Both the position numbers and the translations under genes were made by a program. Of a stretch of 64,000 bases of DNA, positions 23,639-34,109 are shown one piece after another; the stretch's first letter is position 1, and each line of letters begins with the position of its first letter. This DNA is from Hexactinellida sp. DTS-2022 (taxonomy: Eukaryota; Porifera; Hexactinellida). The stretch is from contig JAPNXP010000014.1 in the NCBI GenBank assembly GCA_028753945.1, forward strand, positions 4,588,001 through 4,652,000, given 5' to 3'. A model generated the notes under the pieces. That model ran no database searches, was not told the origin of the DNA, and was given only the letters and a program-made list of their open reading frames with translations.

Positions 23639-24880
23639 ATGGCCACCAATCTGCCACCAAATGTGCCACTAAACACATTCGCACAGTTCGATGCTGTTGC
23701 CATAGAAATAGCCCAAACCTTTGACCCTCTTATCGCACAGCTGATCGCGAGGAGGGATGCTCTCCTACTCGAACTGTCCCAGCTCCGAGAGGACTACACC
23801 ATCAAGGAGACCACGCGTAAGGCTGCCATTCAGGAACTGGAACTAACTCGTCAACAGTTGCAGCTGATGAGTCTCAAAGTGAATACGAACATTCCTATTC
23901 ACCAACAGGCCACTGAGCTGTACCAACAGGGCCTAGAGGGTCTGTCGACACCTACCAAACTCCCGTACCCTCTCTTCGACTGTCCGACTCTCCAAACGCT
24001 ACGGAGAGTAATCTCAGGATTCGGGGAGCTGTCAGCTTGTGAGGTACCCGACTATTCCAAAAAAATGGAACCGACACTAACAGCTGGGAAGAAAGGGAAA
24101 GGTGCCAAACAACTCCTTGCAACTGGCCTCTCGATTGATGAAGCAAGCAAGCTAATCTACGTAGCTGATAGTGACAACTCCCGAATACAAGTGGTGTCAT
24201 TTGAAGGGAAGTTCGTAACAAGCTTCGGACAAGGAATACTCAGGGGACCATGGGGCATAGCTGTGACAGACGAACACATATTAGTTACGGACACAACACA
24301 CCACTCTCTGTTCCAGTTCGTTAAGAAAGATCTGAAACTAAAGAACAGAACTGGAACTGAAGGGAGTCAAGAAGGACAGCTGCATAACCCATGCGGTCTC
24401 TCCATCGACACAAATGGAGATGTGTTTGTTGTAGATAGCGGCAATAGGAGAATAGCAAAGTACTCCAAAATGCTTCGATACAAAATGTGTTTCACAACTA
24501 TCCAATTCCACATCCCACAAGATGTGGAACTGACTAAGTATTGTGTCGTGGTGCTGGACTGGAGTCCCAATGGTGTTATCAAGTTATTTTCAAGGAATGG
24601 ATCCCTCCTCAGTTCCTGTATTTCTTTTGGAGAGGGACGGGATTGTTTGGTGAACTACCCTTTCTTCTTCTGTGTGGATCCAGCTGGGAATATCATCATT
24701 AGCGACACTAGCCACCATGCAATAAAGATATTCTCGAAAAGCGGACAGCACATCCATACCATTGGGAAGGAAGGAAACAAAATAGGAGAGTTGATTAGAC
24801 CATTTGGTATTTGCATATCTCAAAAAGGAATTATATTTGTTGTGTCTCAGAATCCTAATTACTCACTACAATGTTTCTAA
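23639..24880 (+). CDS. Coiled-coil NHL-repeat (beta-propeller) protein, RING-less TRIM-NHL-like
   Basis: Single-exon gene of 413 residues. The ATG at 23639 (caaATGG context) is the first in frame. Residues about 15-85 are a helical coiled-coil stretch rich in Leu, Arg, Gln and Glu. From about residue 155 come six NHL-type blades with the repeated pattern P-x-G-hydrophobic then VADSDNSRIQVV, VTDTTHHSLFQF, VVDSGNRRIAKY, VLDWSPNGVIKLF, ISDTSHHAIKIF and the last VVSQNPNYSLQCF. NHL propellers bind protein or RNA. No RING or B-box precedes it, so ubiquitin-ligase activity is not supported. A polyadenylation signal AATAAA is at 24904-24909. Exact function unknown. Confidence 0.88.
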   Translation: MATNLPPNVPLNTFAQFDAVAIEIAQTFDPLIAQLIARRDALLLELSQLREDYTIKETTRKAAIQELELTRQQLQLMSLKVNTNIPIHQQATELYQQGLEGLSTPTKLPYPLFDCPTLQTLRRVISGFGELSACEVPDYSKKMEPTLTAGKKGKGAKQLLATGLSIDEASKLIYVADSDNSRIQVVSFEGKFVTSFGQGILRGPWGIAVTDEHILVTDTTHHSLFQFVKKDLKLKNRTGTEGSQEGQLHNPCGLSIDTNGDVFVVDSGNRRIAKYSKMLRYKMCFTTIQFHIPQDVELTKYCVVVLDWSPNGVIKLFSRNGSLLSSCISFGEGRDCLVNYPFFFCVDPAGNIIISDTSHHAIKIFSKSGQHIHTIGKEGNKIGELIRPFGICISQKGIIFVVSQNPNYSLQCF

Positions 24881-24926
24881 TTTATGTTTGTTTGAAGTTT
24901 GCTAATAAAATAGTATATACCTATTA

Positions 24927-25183
24927 CAGTAGAAGCTCGCAAAACGGGGCACCTTGGCGTTTCTGAAATATGCCCCACTTTGGGAGAGTGCCCCGGTTTG
25001 CGAGCTTATCTACAAATCTAAATATTATTACAAATATGAAAACAAAGTAACAAATCAATGAAAAAGAGTGCAAAGGTTTGCGAGCTTTGCCCCGGTTCGA
25101 GAGCGGAATTTATATATGATAAAACCAAATTCGGAAGTAACTGCCCCGGTTTGGGAGGTGCCCCGGTTTGCGAGCATCTACTG
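24927..25183. mobile_element. 257-bp Tc1/pogo-like MITE
   Basis: Ends CAGTAGAAGCTCGCAAAAC and GTTTGCGAGCATCTACTG flanked by TA (24925-24926, 25184-25185). Repeated GCCCCGGTTTGCGAGC motifs are inside. Confidence 0.88.
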
Positions 25184-25421
25184 TAGTATATAGATTCTTC
25201 CTATATAGCTATACTCGCGTAATTGCAAGTCGCATTTTGCATGAAATTTGCTTGCAAATATGCAAACTTGCAATTAGAGGAACAGAATTAACATTAATGC
25301 TCGCTTGGGGACTGAAATAATAGAGCAATTGCAATTACACGAACATCACGAAACTATCAGACCAATTTTTAATTTTTGTATTATTCTTTCTATAGCTAGT
25401 ATCTGTATAGCAAATCGCTTT

Positions 25422-25616
25422 ATGAGCGTTTGGGAACGATTTGGTGTAGTGAGATCCTGGGCAGTTTGCTTTCTACTTGGATTCGCGATTGAATTATTTA
25501 TGATAAAAGTCCGAATCGGGAAAGAAACATTTTACGAGACGGCTTTACGTAAACAGACAGAAAGAAGGAAAAATAGAATTATCCGCCAATACAACATACT
25601 ATTTCCCAAGAACTAA
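25422..25616 (+). CDS. UQCC5: UQCC5 (SMIM4) homologue, complex III assembly microprotein
   Basis: 64-residue protein with one membrane segment (about residues 13-30). The core RFGVVR, then FLLGFAIELFMIKVRIGKET and FYETALRKQTERR, matches human SMIM4/UQCC5, whose conserved part reads RFGIYR...EWIMIKVRVGQETFYD...RKASERQ. In human cells this inner-membrane mitochondrial microprotein acts in early cytochrome b and complex III biogenesis with UQCC6. The ATG at 25422 gives a length like the human protein (70). The frame is open upstream to about 25278 without an ATG. The stop TAA (25614-25616) is followed after 2 nt by the UQCC6 ATG. A small upstream frame (ATG 25297, stop 25318-25320) precedes it. 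Confidence 0.88.
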   Translation: MSVWERFGVVRSWAVCFLLGFAIELFMIKVRIGKETFYETALRKQTERRKNRIIRQYNILFPKN

Positions 25617-25618
25617 TA

Positions 25619-25867
25619 ATGCCATTTGGAATGTCAAAAAGTAGATACTTTATACTGATAGCTGGTGGAATTATATCAGCGTTATTTGGCGGCTCAATAG
25701 TGAATAGAATATACAGACCTAATATGGTACTGAATTTGGAACCTGAAATAATTGAGATGGAAAGAGAAATCGAAAAATTCAAACGTGAAAGTTCAATCAA
25801 AACAATTTTAGATCGAATTAACCCTCGTCTGGCTAGGAATGTAAAATTGAAACTGAAAGTTAATTGA
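25619..25867 (+). CDS. UQCC6: UQCC6 (BRAWNIN, DUF4516) homologue, complex III assembly microprotein
   Basis: 82-residue protein. The N terminus MPFGMSKSRYF, a hydrophobic segment ending in GG, and SIVNRIYRP match the BRAWNIN/C12orf73 pattern (MPAG...Y...AGAEVVHRYYRPDL). A charged helix follows (EIIEMEREIEKFKRE). BRAWNIN is an inner-membrane microprotein needed for complex III assembly. The ATG is 2 nt after the UQCC5 stop, in another frame. There is no room for a promoter between them. A splice-acceptor-like ACTATTTCCCAAG ends at 25610, inside the last UQCC5 codons, so a separately spliced UQCC6 mRNA is possible. No AATAAA seen directly after; a MITE starts 50 bp downstream. Confidence 0.85.
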   Translation: MPFGMSKSRYFILIAGGIISALFGGSIVNRIYRPNMVLNLEPEIIEMEREIEKFKRESSIKTILDRINPRLARNVKLKLKVN

Positions 25868-25917
25868 ATTTCAATTGAAAGTGAAAGTGGGGTTTTTCTA
25901 TTTATACCTTTTACCCC

Positions 25918-26117
25918 CAGGCACGTAGCTACGGGGGGGCGAGGGGGGGCAACTGCCCCCCCAAAAGTACTTCTCGCCCCCCCTCCCAAGAGAATTTAGG
26001 AAGTGTTCGTTATAGTAAATAGAGTGATTCGTCCCCCCTTGCCCCCCCGACTCCCTGCACTTGCCCCCCCAACATAAAATTTGCCCCCCTGAATTACATA
26101 CTCTAGCTACGTGCCTG
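25918..26117. mobile_element. 200-bp hAT-like MITE with G/C runs
   Basis: Ends CAGGCACGTAGCTACGGG and CTAGCTACGTGCCTG; perfect 8-bp duplication TTTACCCC at 25910-25917 and 26118-26125. Lies just after UQCC6. Confidence 0.92.
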
Positions 26118-26334
26118 TTTACCCCAAGCCAGCCGAGGGTTAAAAAGGATTAATTTTATACTATTTACTTCTATTATTAATAATTAAATTGTATAATACA
26201 GTCAACTCCCGTTATAACGAAGTGCTCGGAACCGTAGTTTCATTTCTTTAAACCGGAGTTCGTTATAAGCAGAATTCGTTATAACCGGAGTTCGTTATAA
26301 CCGGAGTAAATGAATAGATTAGAGCAGGCCTTCC

Positions 26335-26758
26335 CAAATAGCGGCGTGCGCGCCATTTGTGGCGCGCGGAACGGAAGCGCCCCGGGATTCCCCCCCCACC
26401 AGAAATTTGGAAAGTATGATGTTAACATTAAGATGTAGCAGCAGTTAGAATAGCTTTCCTAGTGTAAACTTAGTACATAACAATAATAATACTCCACAAC
26501 TCTATTCTGTAAAACTCTATAGCACTCTATTGTTTCTGGCTTCCAGAGGCGAAGCCCCTGGACCCGACTGGGGGCCTACAACGTGGATCCACAAACATTC
26601 CCCCCCAGAAACAAATTCTCTATGAAACCCTGGAAAGGGAAAATTTATTGGAGTTGTAAGTCAAAATTCATTATTTACGAGAAGTTCAAGGTAGTGGCGC
26701 TTCGAACATTCCCATTAAAGGTATATGGCGCTCCATCCAATATAATTGGGAAGCCCTG
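26335..26758. mobile_element. 424-bp hAT-like MITE
   Basis: Ends CAGGCCTTCCCAA and TTGGGAAGCCCTG; perfect 8-bp duplication GATTAGAG at 26327-26334 and 26759-26766. Confidence 0.92.
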
Positions 26759-26793
26759 GATTAGAGGCGCCTCTAATCCCATATAGCCTAGGC

Positions 26794-26938
26794 CAAGGGT
26801 GCTCAAACGGTGGCCCGCGAGACCATTCGCTGTGGCCCGCGGATAATACTAAAGCCAGAGGCGATCTATGATTTGTGGCCCGTAAGGCGGAGCCTAATTT
26901 TTAAAGTGGCCCGTAGATTTAAAGTTTGAGCACCCCTG
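26794..26938. mobile_element. 145-bp hAT-like MITE in a palindromic target
   Basis: Ends CAAGGGTGCTCAAAC and GTTTGAGCACCCCTG; perfect 8-bp duplication GCCTAGGC, itself a palindrome, at 26786-26793 and 26939-26946. Confidence 0.92.
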
Positions 26939-27226
26939 GCCTAGGCTATATGGGATTTAAATGACTTCGTTATATCCATATCGTTGTAACCGAAGTTTTA
27001 ATAATGTAATAAGATAGAAGGATTTCCGGACCATAGAACAACTTCGTTATAAGCAGGTACTTCGTTATATCCGACTTGGTTATAATGGGAGTTGGCTGTA
27101 GTATTAATTAATTATTAGTTATTATAGGAATTTTTTATTTAATATGATTTTCTAAATTTATTGACAATACAAATACAATCAAAAAGCAATCAAAATATAA
27201 AATTACAAATAACAATTAAACAGAAT

Positions 27227-27903
27227 TTAAATGAAACAACGCAATTTCCTTTCTGATATATGTTTAATCGGAACCATATAGAAATAAGTCCCAGTATTAA
27301 CATACACATAGGTACCAGGGATAGGGTTATATAACCCAGCAAAGAATGGATTAGATAAATACATAACAATTTGAACAGGGAAAAATTGACCACCATGAGT
27401 GTGTCCACCTAATATTAACTCTACTCCCCATTCTATTGCTTCTCGCATTGCACTATGTTGATGGGCTATTGGAATTTAGAATAGTAGCGCGGCTTTTATC
27501 ACGGCCTGATAAAGCAGCATGTATGTCTATCAAATGGTTTTTGTCACCTAAACTACGAGTGACAATATCTTCAATTCCAGCTAAATAAAACCAATCTTTC
27601 GAATCGGTTTTGGACACAATTTGAGCACGTCCGTTTAGCAAAGATATAACATGTAGAGATCTGAGGTTGAAATAAGATTATTCATATCGAGTATATAATA
27701 GTCGTGATTTAAGATTCTTTAACGGATCCATTGCAAGCCCCCCTCTAACTACTGGTTAAATCTACGCTAATAACGATTAAATCTGGGTTCAATTTGTTTA
27801 CCAATTCAACTACTTCGTTCACTTCTTCTACTCCTATTATGGGACCAATGTGTATATCTGAAATGTGTGCTAAAGTAAACCCATTTAATTCCTTACGTCC
27901 ACC
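27227..27903 (-). pseudogene. Calcineurin-like metallophosphoesterase (TMPPE/YkuE-like), decayed
   Basis: Three pieces in order on the minus strand fit one metallophosphoesterase: LAHISDIHIGP with IVISVDL (27903-27745; normal family GD box altered to VD), then FYLAGIEDI and HAALSGRD (about 27641-27453), then GVELILGGHTHGGQFFP (about 27448-27227). The metal-binding D-x-H and GHTHGGQ boxes are visible. The GNHE box between first and second piece is missing and the pieces need at least two frame changes, so it cannot make an active enzyme. No intron signals were evident. Confidence 0.8.
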
Positions 27904-28065
27904 ATACACAATGCAACAAAGTTGCTTGCAACTTTGTTGCATCGTGTATGTTAAATTTACATGCAAAAAAGTTGCACCGTGTATGTTGACTGTTGCACGC
28001 AATATAGTTGCATGGAAATTGGACATTTTAATTTTCTTGCAACTTTGTTGCACGAAAATATGGAA
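27904..28065. repeat. GCAACAAAGTTGC palindrome cluster
   Basis: A hairpin with arms CACAATGCAACAAAGTTGC (about 27908-27946) is followed by three degenerate copies to about 28054. It abuts the metallophosphoesterase relic. Confidence 0.65.
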
Positions 28066-28713
28066 ATTCAGTACATATTTTTCAGATTATTTTCGTTTGC
28101 ATTTTTTCACCTACCCAAAACAATTGAAAAATTCACATGTTCTTTCTAGTGTACCTATTTAATTTACTACTTACTTTCTCAGTACCCTTAATCTGGGACT
28201 TCTGTAATATAGGGACTGTAAACTTCGTTTTACGGTAAATTAGCGTAGGCCGAAAACAGTATTGTGTCTTATTGATATCCCGTAATCCGCTAATGCTAGA
28301 CGCAGGAAATGTATTATTGTCGTATAGGAAGTCATATTTTGGAAGTCCAACGGTCATATTGGTTTATCGAAAATATGTGTGGAATGTAAGTTACGCGATG
28401 TTCACACCTTTCCATATATGGTTATATTGTTAAAATCTCGAGATCAGTTAACTTTATGCAAATTAAATATATTATTGGCGAATGGGAAATGGGAATTCAT
28501 ATTTAGGGAATCAGTAGATCACATTGATTTACCTAAGGCGTTTCCCTTAACCTATATTATTATTTGGCACTCATCACAAAAAGGTTGTCAGCCCCTGTTT
28601 TGTAGTTTAGCATCTTCTTACTCCTCAGATATCTATAATTATATTGTTTATTAGAAAAATTCGAATTAGATATGCCTCGAAAATGTTGTACATTTATGAT
28701 GAGTCCCTCTAAA

Positions 28714-30000
28714 TAGAGATGCACCGGATCCATTTTTTGAGATCCGGCCGGAATCGGATCTCAGCGGTTCCGTTCCGCTTTGAGCCGAAATACCGAAATA
28801 TAGAGCAGGTAGCTAAGAATACATGGTATATAGATACGCATTACAATCAGGGACGTCGCCAGGATTTTTATCTAGGAGGGTATATAAATAACTAGAGGGG
28901 GGGAACGTTTATTGATGCTAGAGCTTACAGTGACTCTATAGGGCTGGATCCCGAGAGTGATAGTGGGTGGAGTTATGAGATTTTTTCCTAAATTATCATA
29001 AATTACCTAGGCTTTGGCGATTCTAGGATTTTCTAGAAGGGGGTGTAGTATTCTAAACAATTACATTACCAACTGGGAGTCTGGGGCGCTGTAAGCCTCC
29101 AGTAGGGTCCAAGAGCAAAGCCCTTTGAAGCCAGAAACAATTGAGTGCCATCTGCCCAAAATTTCAATCCTACAGATGCGATTCGGATCGTCAGTATATT
29201 ATTCTTTAAAACGTGAGCATAGGTAAAGTAAATATATACAATTCATCAATCATCACTAATCCAAATGTTATATTTACATTGTACGCTTCTCTGTATAAGG
29301 AACCCTCTACAGTTATCTTTCTTTACCTGAAACTGACTCTCAATATACCGCAATTTATGTTAACTATAATTTTATTGTGTAACAAAAATATATTTTCCGC
29401 ATATTACCTTTTAATGTTTAGATATGTATGTACAGTACGTGGCACCGTGACAGCTGAACTAGATTAGTAGCAAATGGGAAATTGGGGGGAGTAGCAAATT
29501 TCCCAAAATGGGCGAAATAAAATGTCGAAGTTAAGTCCATATTTCTATTTTACCGGTAAATGGGAGGGCAACTATTGAAAATGTGGGAGGGAGGGTAATA
29601 TCCAAATGCCACTGGTGACAACAGTGAACTGTGACAAATTAATCCCGTGTTCAGTCCAAAAATCATTTGTACTATGTAGTTAGCAATTTGATGTGTTTCA
29701 AATTGAGACTTATGAATAATAGCCTGGGCAGTTCCTTAATTTTGGGAAATCTCGGCCTGGAGTTCCTTACTAGGTGCTCCTTAAAAAAAATGTGTTGTAT
29801 AACGTTCACTGGTCATTGATACTATTTATTTATCATTGAAATTTGATTATATATATTTAATGTTTGGGTAAATATAACCAAATTAACTATTAATTCGTAT
29901 ACGAATCCGGATCCGGTGATTCTCATTCTGGATCCAGCCAGATTCCGGGTCCATCCAAAATTGGGAAAATCCCGCCGGATCCAGGATCCGGGCATCCCTA
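28714..30000. mobile_element. hAT-like element in the loop of the TTAA element
   Basis: Ends TAGAGATGCACCGGATCC and GGATCCGGGCATCCCTA are inverted. Inside, CAGGGACGTCGCCAGG at 28848 is the left end of the 48656-type element; its right end was not located. No gene seen. Confidence 0.6.
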
Positions 30001-30235
30001 TACCTAAATATGACTTCCCATTCGTCAATAATACATTTCAAATGTCTGAAGCTAACTGATGTCGAGATTTTAACAATATTACCATATATGGAAAGGTGTG
30101 AACATCGCGTACTAACATTCCACACATATTTCCGATAACCAATATGACCGTTGGACTCCCAAATATGACTTCCTATACGACAATAATACATTTCCTGCGT
30201 CTAGCATTAGCGGATTACGGGATATCAATAACTTG

Positions 30236-30550
30236 CAGGGCCGCATTTTAATTAATTAAGAGTCGTCTGGGCCCTGGTGCTGTCCAAAATTTCAGGGCCC
30301 CTATTTGTCTTACACTCTCTAGAGGCACGCTATGCGGGGGCCTAATGGGCTCCTCAGGCCCTGGGCCCTGGTGCTGCACAGCTGCAGCACCCATAGCCCC
30401 CCCCCTAATGCGGCCTTGTTTGGGGGGGCTGAGGTGTGGGATTACTTTAGATTATGACCAAAATATAAATTAGTATGATCAATTTGAATTAATAGGATTT
30501 TTTTGGGGGGGGGGCTTAAGCCCCCCCAAGTCCCCCCATGTCTACGGCTA
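30236..30550. mobile_element. G/C-run element breaking the right arm of the TTAA element
   Basis: Starts near CAGGGCCGCATTT, has a mirrored AATGCGGCCTTG at about 30409-30420, then a second G-run segment. The uninterrupted form of the site is seen in the left arm near 28254-28288. Probably two nested hAT-like pieces. Confidence 0.5.
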
Positions 30551-30984
30551 TGATAAGTACACAATAATGTTTTCGGCCTACGCTAATTTTACCGTAAGTC
30601 CCTATATTAAAGAAGTCCCTGATTAATGTTACAAAGTGTAATAGACACAAGTTAACTAAGTATCAGCTAATTTAGGTGGGAATTTATATTTACGATCTCT
30701 CCAAGGCCAAGCTAAACAAAAGTCATGTTGTTGTCCAAAAGTAGACAACGAATATCCGTTTCAATCTAATTTTCGTCCAAACGAATATTCGTTCAATCAT
30801 TTCGAACGAATATTCGGTATATTCGTTTCAGCCCTAATTTTTATTCAACCAACTCATTAAACTCATTCAGAAAAATTAGTTGATTGTAAAACTCATTATG
30901 CCAATATTGCAAAGTAAATATTCAATTGTAATATTAATTGATAAATGGACTGGAGTATAGGGTAAGTAGTTCATTATGATAATA

Positions 30985-31157
30985 CAGTAGATGTCGGATA
31001 TAAGCATACCGGTTATAAGAACATATCGGATATAAGAACACTATGTTGGAAAACGGTTGTTATATACCCCTATAATTTACGTCGGTTATAAGAACATGCC
31101 AGTTATAAGCACTTCATATGCAGTTCCCGACGATGTGCTTATAACCGACATTCACTG
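30985..31157. mobile_element. 173-bp Tc1/mariner-like MITE
   Basis: Ends CAGTAGATGTCGGATATAAG and CTTATAACCGACATTCACTG flanked by TA. A relative is at 40190-40357. Confidence 0.88.
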
Positions 31158-31159
31158 TA

Positions 31160-31440
31160 CTCACTAAAGTATTAAATACTAATAAACTAATTACTAATAT
31201 AATCTTGGTCAAATCTCCAAATGACTTAATCTAGAAAATTAGTTGATTCAACCAACTCACGGTTTGAATAAATTGGACTCACTTCAATTCATTTTCCACT
31301 GCTAACAACTCATTCAACTCATTCATTTTCCATCACCACTCATTCAACTCGTTCATTTTTCCATCACCACTCATTCAACTCGTTTATTTTCCATCACAAA
31401 CTCATTCAAAAAAATGAGTTTTTGTCAACTCAAAATGAGT
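31160..31440. repeat. AACTCATTCAACTCATTCA minisatellite
   Basis: About ten imperfect units of actcattcaactcattcattttccatcac shape, continuing a looser version from 30838. It abuts the end of the Helitron Rep relic. Confidence 0.7.
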
Positions 31441-33970
31441 TGATACAGCCCTACTACGGGCTGCTTCCTCAAAGGTATCACATACGGTTTCATCAGAGAG
31501 AGTGCGGATTTCCTGGTAATTGGTACAGCCCGTGACATGATTGAGAACCATTCTTAAGTAATAACGGTCATCATCATCTGGATGAGCTGAGTAGACACGG
31601 CCTATCACGGTGCCATGCCCTTTAACCCTTTCTTTCCATTCACGGTCAGTCTTATGACTCTTATCCCACACAAATTTATTGGGAAAATGTATGTAAGTAA
31701 CATCCCTTGCACTCGCAAATTTTCGATTAGCAACAACCCACCCAGTGAGAGTAGCGTATCTCTGCCTACTAAAGACATTTTCTATAGAAGCACTTTCAGC
31801 AAATACTACAGGCTGCTGATATTCTAGGTACAAAGTTAGTCTCATCACGTGTAGCAAATTGGCATGGAGATCAAATGCAAAGAGACGATAGCAAGCTTCA
31901 GTAGCAGACACGTATCGAACTTCTAGATAGTTTACAATCTCATCTACGTTCTTAGTCTAACTACTTTTACCACTGTCGGCAGTGTGGAACTCTACTATGA
32001 CTCTATCATGACCCTTGTACACGTATTTGTATAGATATTTAACTGCACTAACTGACTGCAAATCTCAATATTAATATGTGCATTGTATTTCAGAAGTAAA
32101 TAAGGATTGTATGGAACAACCGAGCGATTGTCTAATTCAAAACCGTTTACTTGTACAGTTCGTTTGTTATCACGACGTTGGTATATAGGATAGCTATCGT
32201 TCCCTGTTGTAGTACATTCAGCAATAGCTTTTGGATATGTTTTCGTACATTACCATCGCGTATACAAGGAACGTTTCTCCTTATAGGGGTCACGGACTAT
32301 GCATCAAACAACGCTTAACAATATCGTGAAGTCTGGGATTATGGATTGGGTCGGGAATTTCCGCGCATACAATTTTGACATAGTCTGATGATTCTCTAGG
32401 TTTATCGCTCTGACATAAAATCACCAAAATGTGTGTATGGGGGAATCCCCGTTTTTAGAATTATACTGTATACACATGTGCCAACGGTTTACCTAATACG
32501 TGTTTGTTACAGATATCATTAAGGAATTCTTTCAATTTAATCTTAAACACTCTAACAATTAATCAGGACGATCGGTCGCTTTTTAGATTCCTATAAGTGC
32601 AGAGGATATGTCCTCCCATTTAGGATTGCATGTAAATGTAATGAGTAAGTCTGGCTTACCATATTTCCTGACTATAGACATACTGTCATGGTATAACTCA
32701 AACATTTGTCGAGGAGTCGAGGTACCCGTGAAGGAAGAAGGCAATATTACTTACGTCCCAAATTTCTAGGATTAGAATCAGCAAGGCCACTGTATAGATC
32801 TACTTTAATCTTTAGCTGATTGCACTTAATATAGTTCATTCGATGTTGCTCCACTTTAGTAAACATATCCACCACATCAGACGGGAAGAGTAATATTCCA
32901 ATACAGTCACATCTCCTTTCCCTCTGTTGTGAGGGATTTTCAGATGCCAGCAATTATCTCCTGAGGGGAACAGAAGTACATAATGCAAAGAATCATCGCA
33001 CAATTGCACTCGGTTATACGCTGTAAACCCCGCTGTACGTGCATGTAGCACTATGTCTCAGCTGGCTACGCCTTCTGAATACCCGTATTCGGGCTTGATA
33101 ACGGCTCTTCGGGGGCAGTAGGGGCGTTATAGCGTCTGGGATCTGGGACACCATCAGCTCGGATAATCATCCTAACTTCAGTTCCTCCTTGCGCTCTCAT
33201 TAGCTCTATTCCGTGTCTGAAGTACTGCACTTAAGGATTGGCCTCATGCATTAGGGCAGGGGTCGGCAATTATGTTTCACTATTACCCCATTTCAGTGCT
33301 CAGCACATCACTGTTACCCCGAATCCAGAAACTAATTTGATAAACACAAAGAACAAGCTGTTTCATTTATAGACGAGACAACCGGAGTAGAACTACTAAA
33401 TTTAATTATGTTCATAGCATGTATAATGTCTAAAGTGCACTTGCTACCCTAAATAATATCAGCAAACTCTGGCTGTATTTTTACAGTTCACATCTTATAT
33501 CGCTTTCCGGAAGGTCTCGTTACCCCCAGAAAACCTGAAATTACCCCGATGGGGTAATTTACCCCTAATTTCCGACCACTGCATTAGGGCATGTTGTGCT
33601 TTCAGCTCTGGTAGAGATGCCTCTCCCAGATGCCGTAGGCGGTTTTCTATCTCGCCCTCAGCTGTCCCATCATGGATAGATATCTGGGCAAAGAGGGAGC
33701 CTCTCCCTCTCTCGGTGTCAGCTGTCCGATATAATGGTGTGTAACTCCGTGGATACGGAAAGTGTACACTCCACGTCTGGCGTTAGCAAGTTTACTCCCA
33801 GCAAAGCAAAGGCCAGAGCTGAGTTGTAGACTCGAATCTGATCTCTGAACTCTCTCCCTCGCTTGTCAGCAGCAGTCAACAGTTGCAGCAGCATCTCAGG
33901 CGGTGATGCTAAAGGGGTAGAACCACTTTCCCCTATCCACAACAGAGGGGGAACTTGTTGCATTTCTTAG
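31410..33970 (-). pseudogene. Helitron Rep/helicase gene, N-terminal and Rep part, decayed
   Basis: The minus strand carries the Helitron-like N domain in order: IRVYNSALAFALLGVN with PDVECTLSV (33963-33718), VQLCDDSLHYVLLFPSG with DVTVLEYYSSRLM (33051-32860), then TTGNDSYPIYQRRDNKRTV and NPYLLLKYNAHINIEIC (about 32230-32060), a KGHDRVIVEFHTADSG segment (about 32020-31960) and MSATEACYRLF (31911) continuing to 31410. These are characteristic of rolling-circle Helitron transposases. Several frame changes and stops separate the pieces, the zinc-finger 5' end and the helicase 3' half are missing, and a hAT MITE sits inside. It is inactive. It could be kin to the autonomous partner of family A, but no shared ends were seen. 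Confidence 0.85.
33257..33581. mobile_element. 325-bp hAT-like MITE inside the Helitron gene
   Basis: Ends CAGGGGTCGGCAA and TTTCCGACCACTG; perfect 8-bp duplication CATTAGGG at 33249-33256 and 33582-33589, so it entered the Rep reading frame. Confidence 0.9.
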
Positions 33971-34109
33971 TTCTACTGGAATGCTTTTCGCTATCCCAAA
34001 ACTCCATTGTACCAAATGAATTTCCTTGATTGAATTATCGTTAAATTCAGATATAGGAACGGAACGTGCGATATTGAGATAACTATCATTATTAATTTAT
34101 TACCTTACC

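Larger units (their letters stand above)
26199..27098. mobile_element. Tc1/mariner-like element with two nested hAT MITEs
   Basis: Ends CAGTCAACTCCCGTTATAAC and TTATAATGGGAGTTGGCTG flanked by TA. Repeats of TTCGTTATAACCGG follow. Without its nested elements it would be about 330 bp, a MITE. Confidence 0.85.
28193..30622. mobile_element. TTAA-flanked element with long inverted arms (piggyBac-type target)
   Basis: TTAA is at 28189-28192 and 30623-30626. The ends TCTGGGACTTCTGTAATATA and TATATTAAAGAAGTCCCTGA are inverted. Inner arms 28193-28500 and about 30002-30622 match, the right one broken by an insert at about 30236-30550. The loop (28714-30000) is other elements. No transposase. Confidence 0.72.

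Noticed and set aside
25278-25421. N-terminal extension of UQCC5 upstream of ATG 25422
   Set aside because: Open but without an ATG, and human UQCC5 has no such region; treated as leader unless RNA shows an upstream exon.
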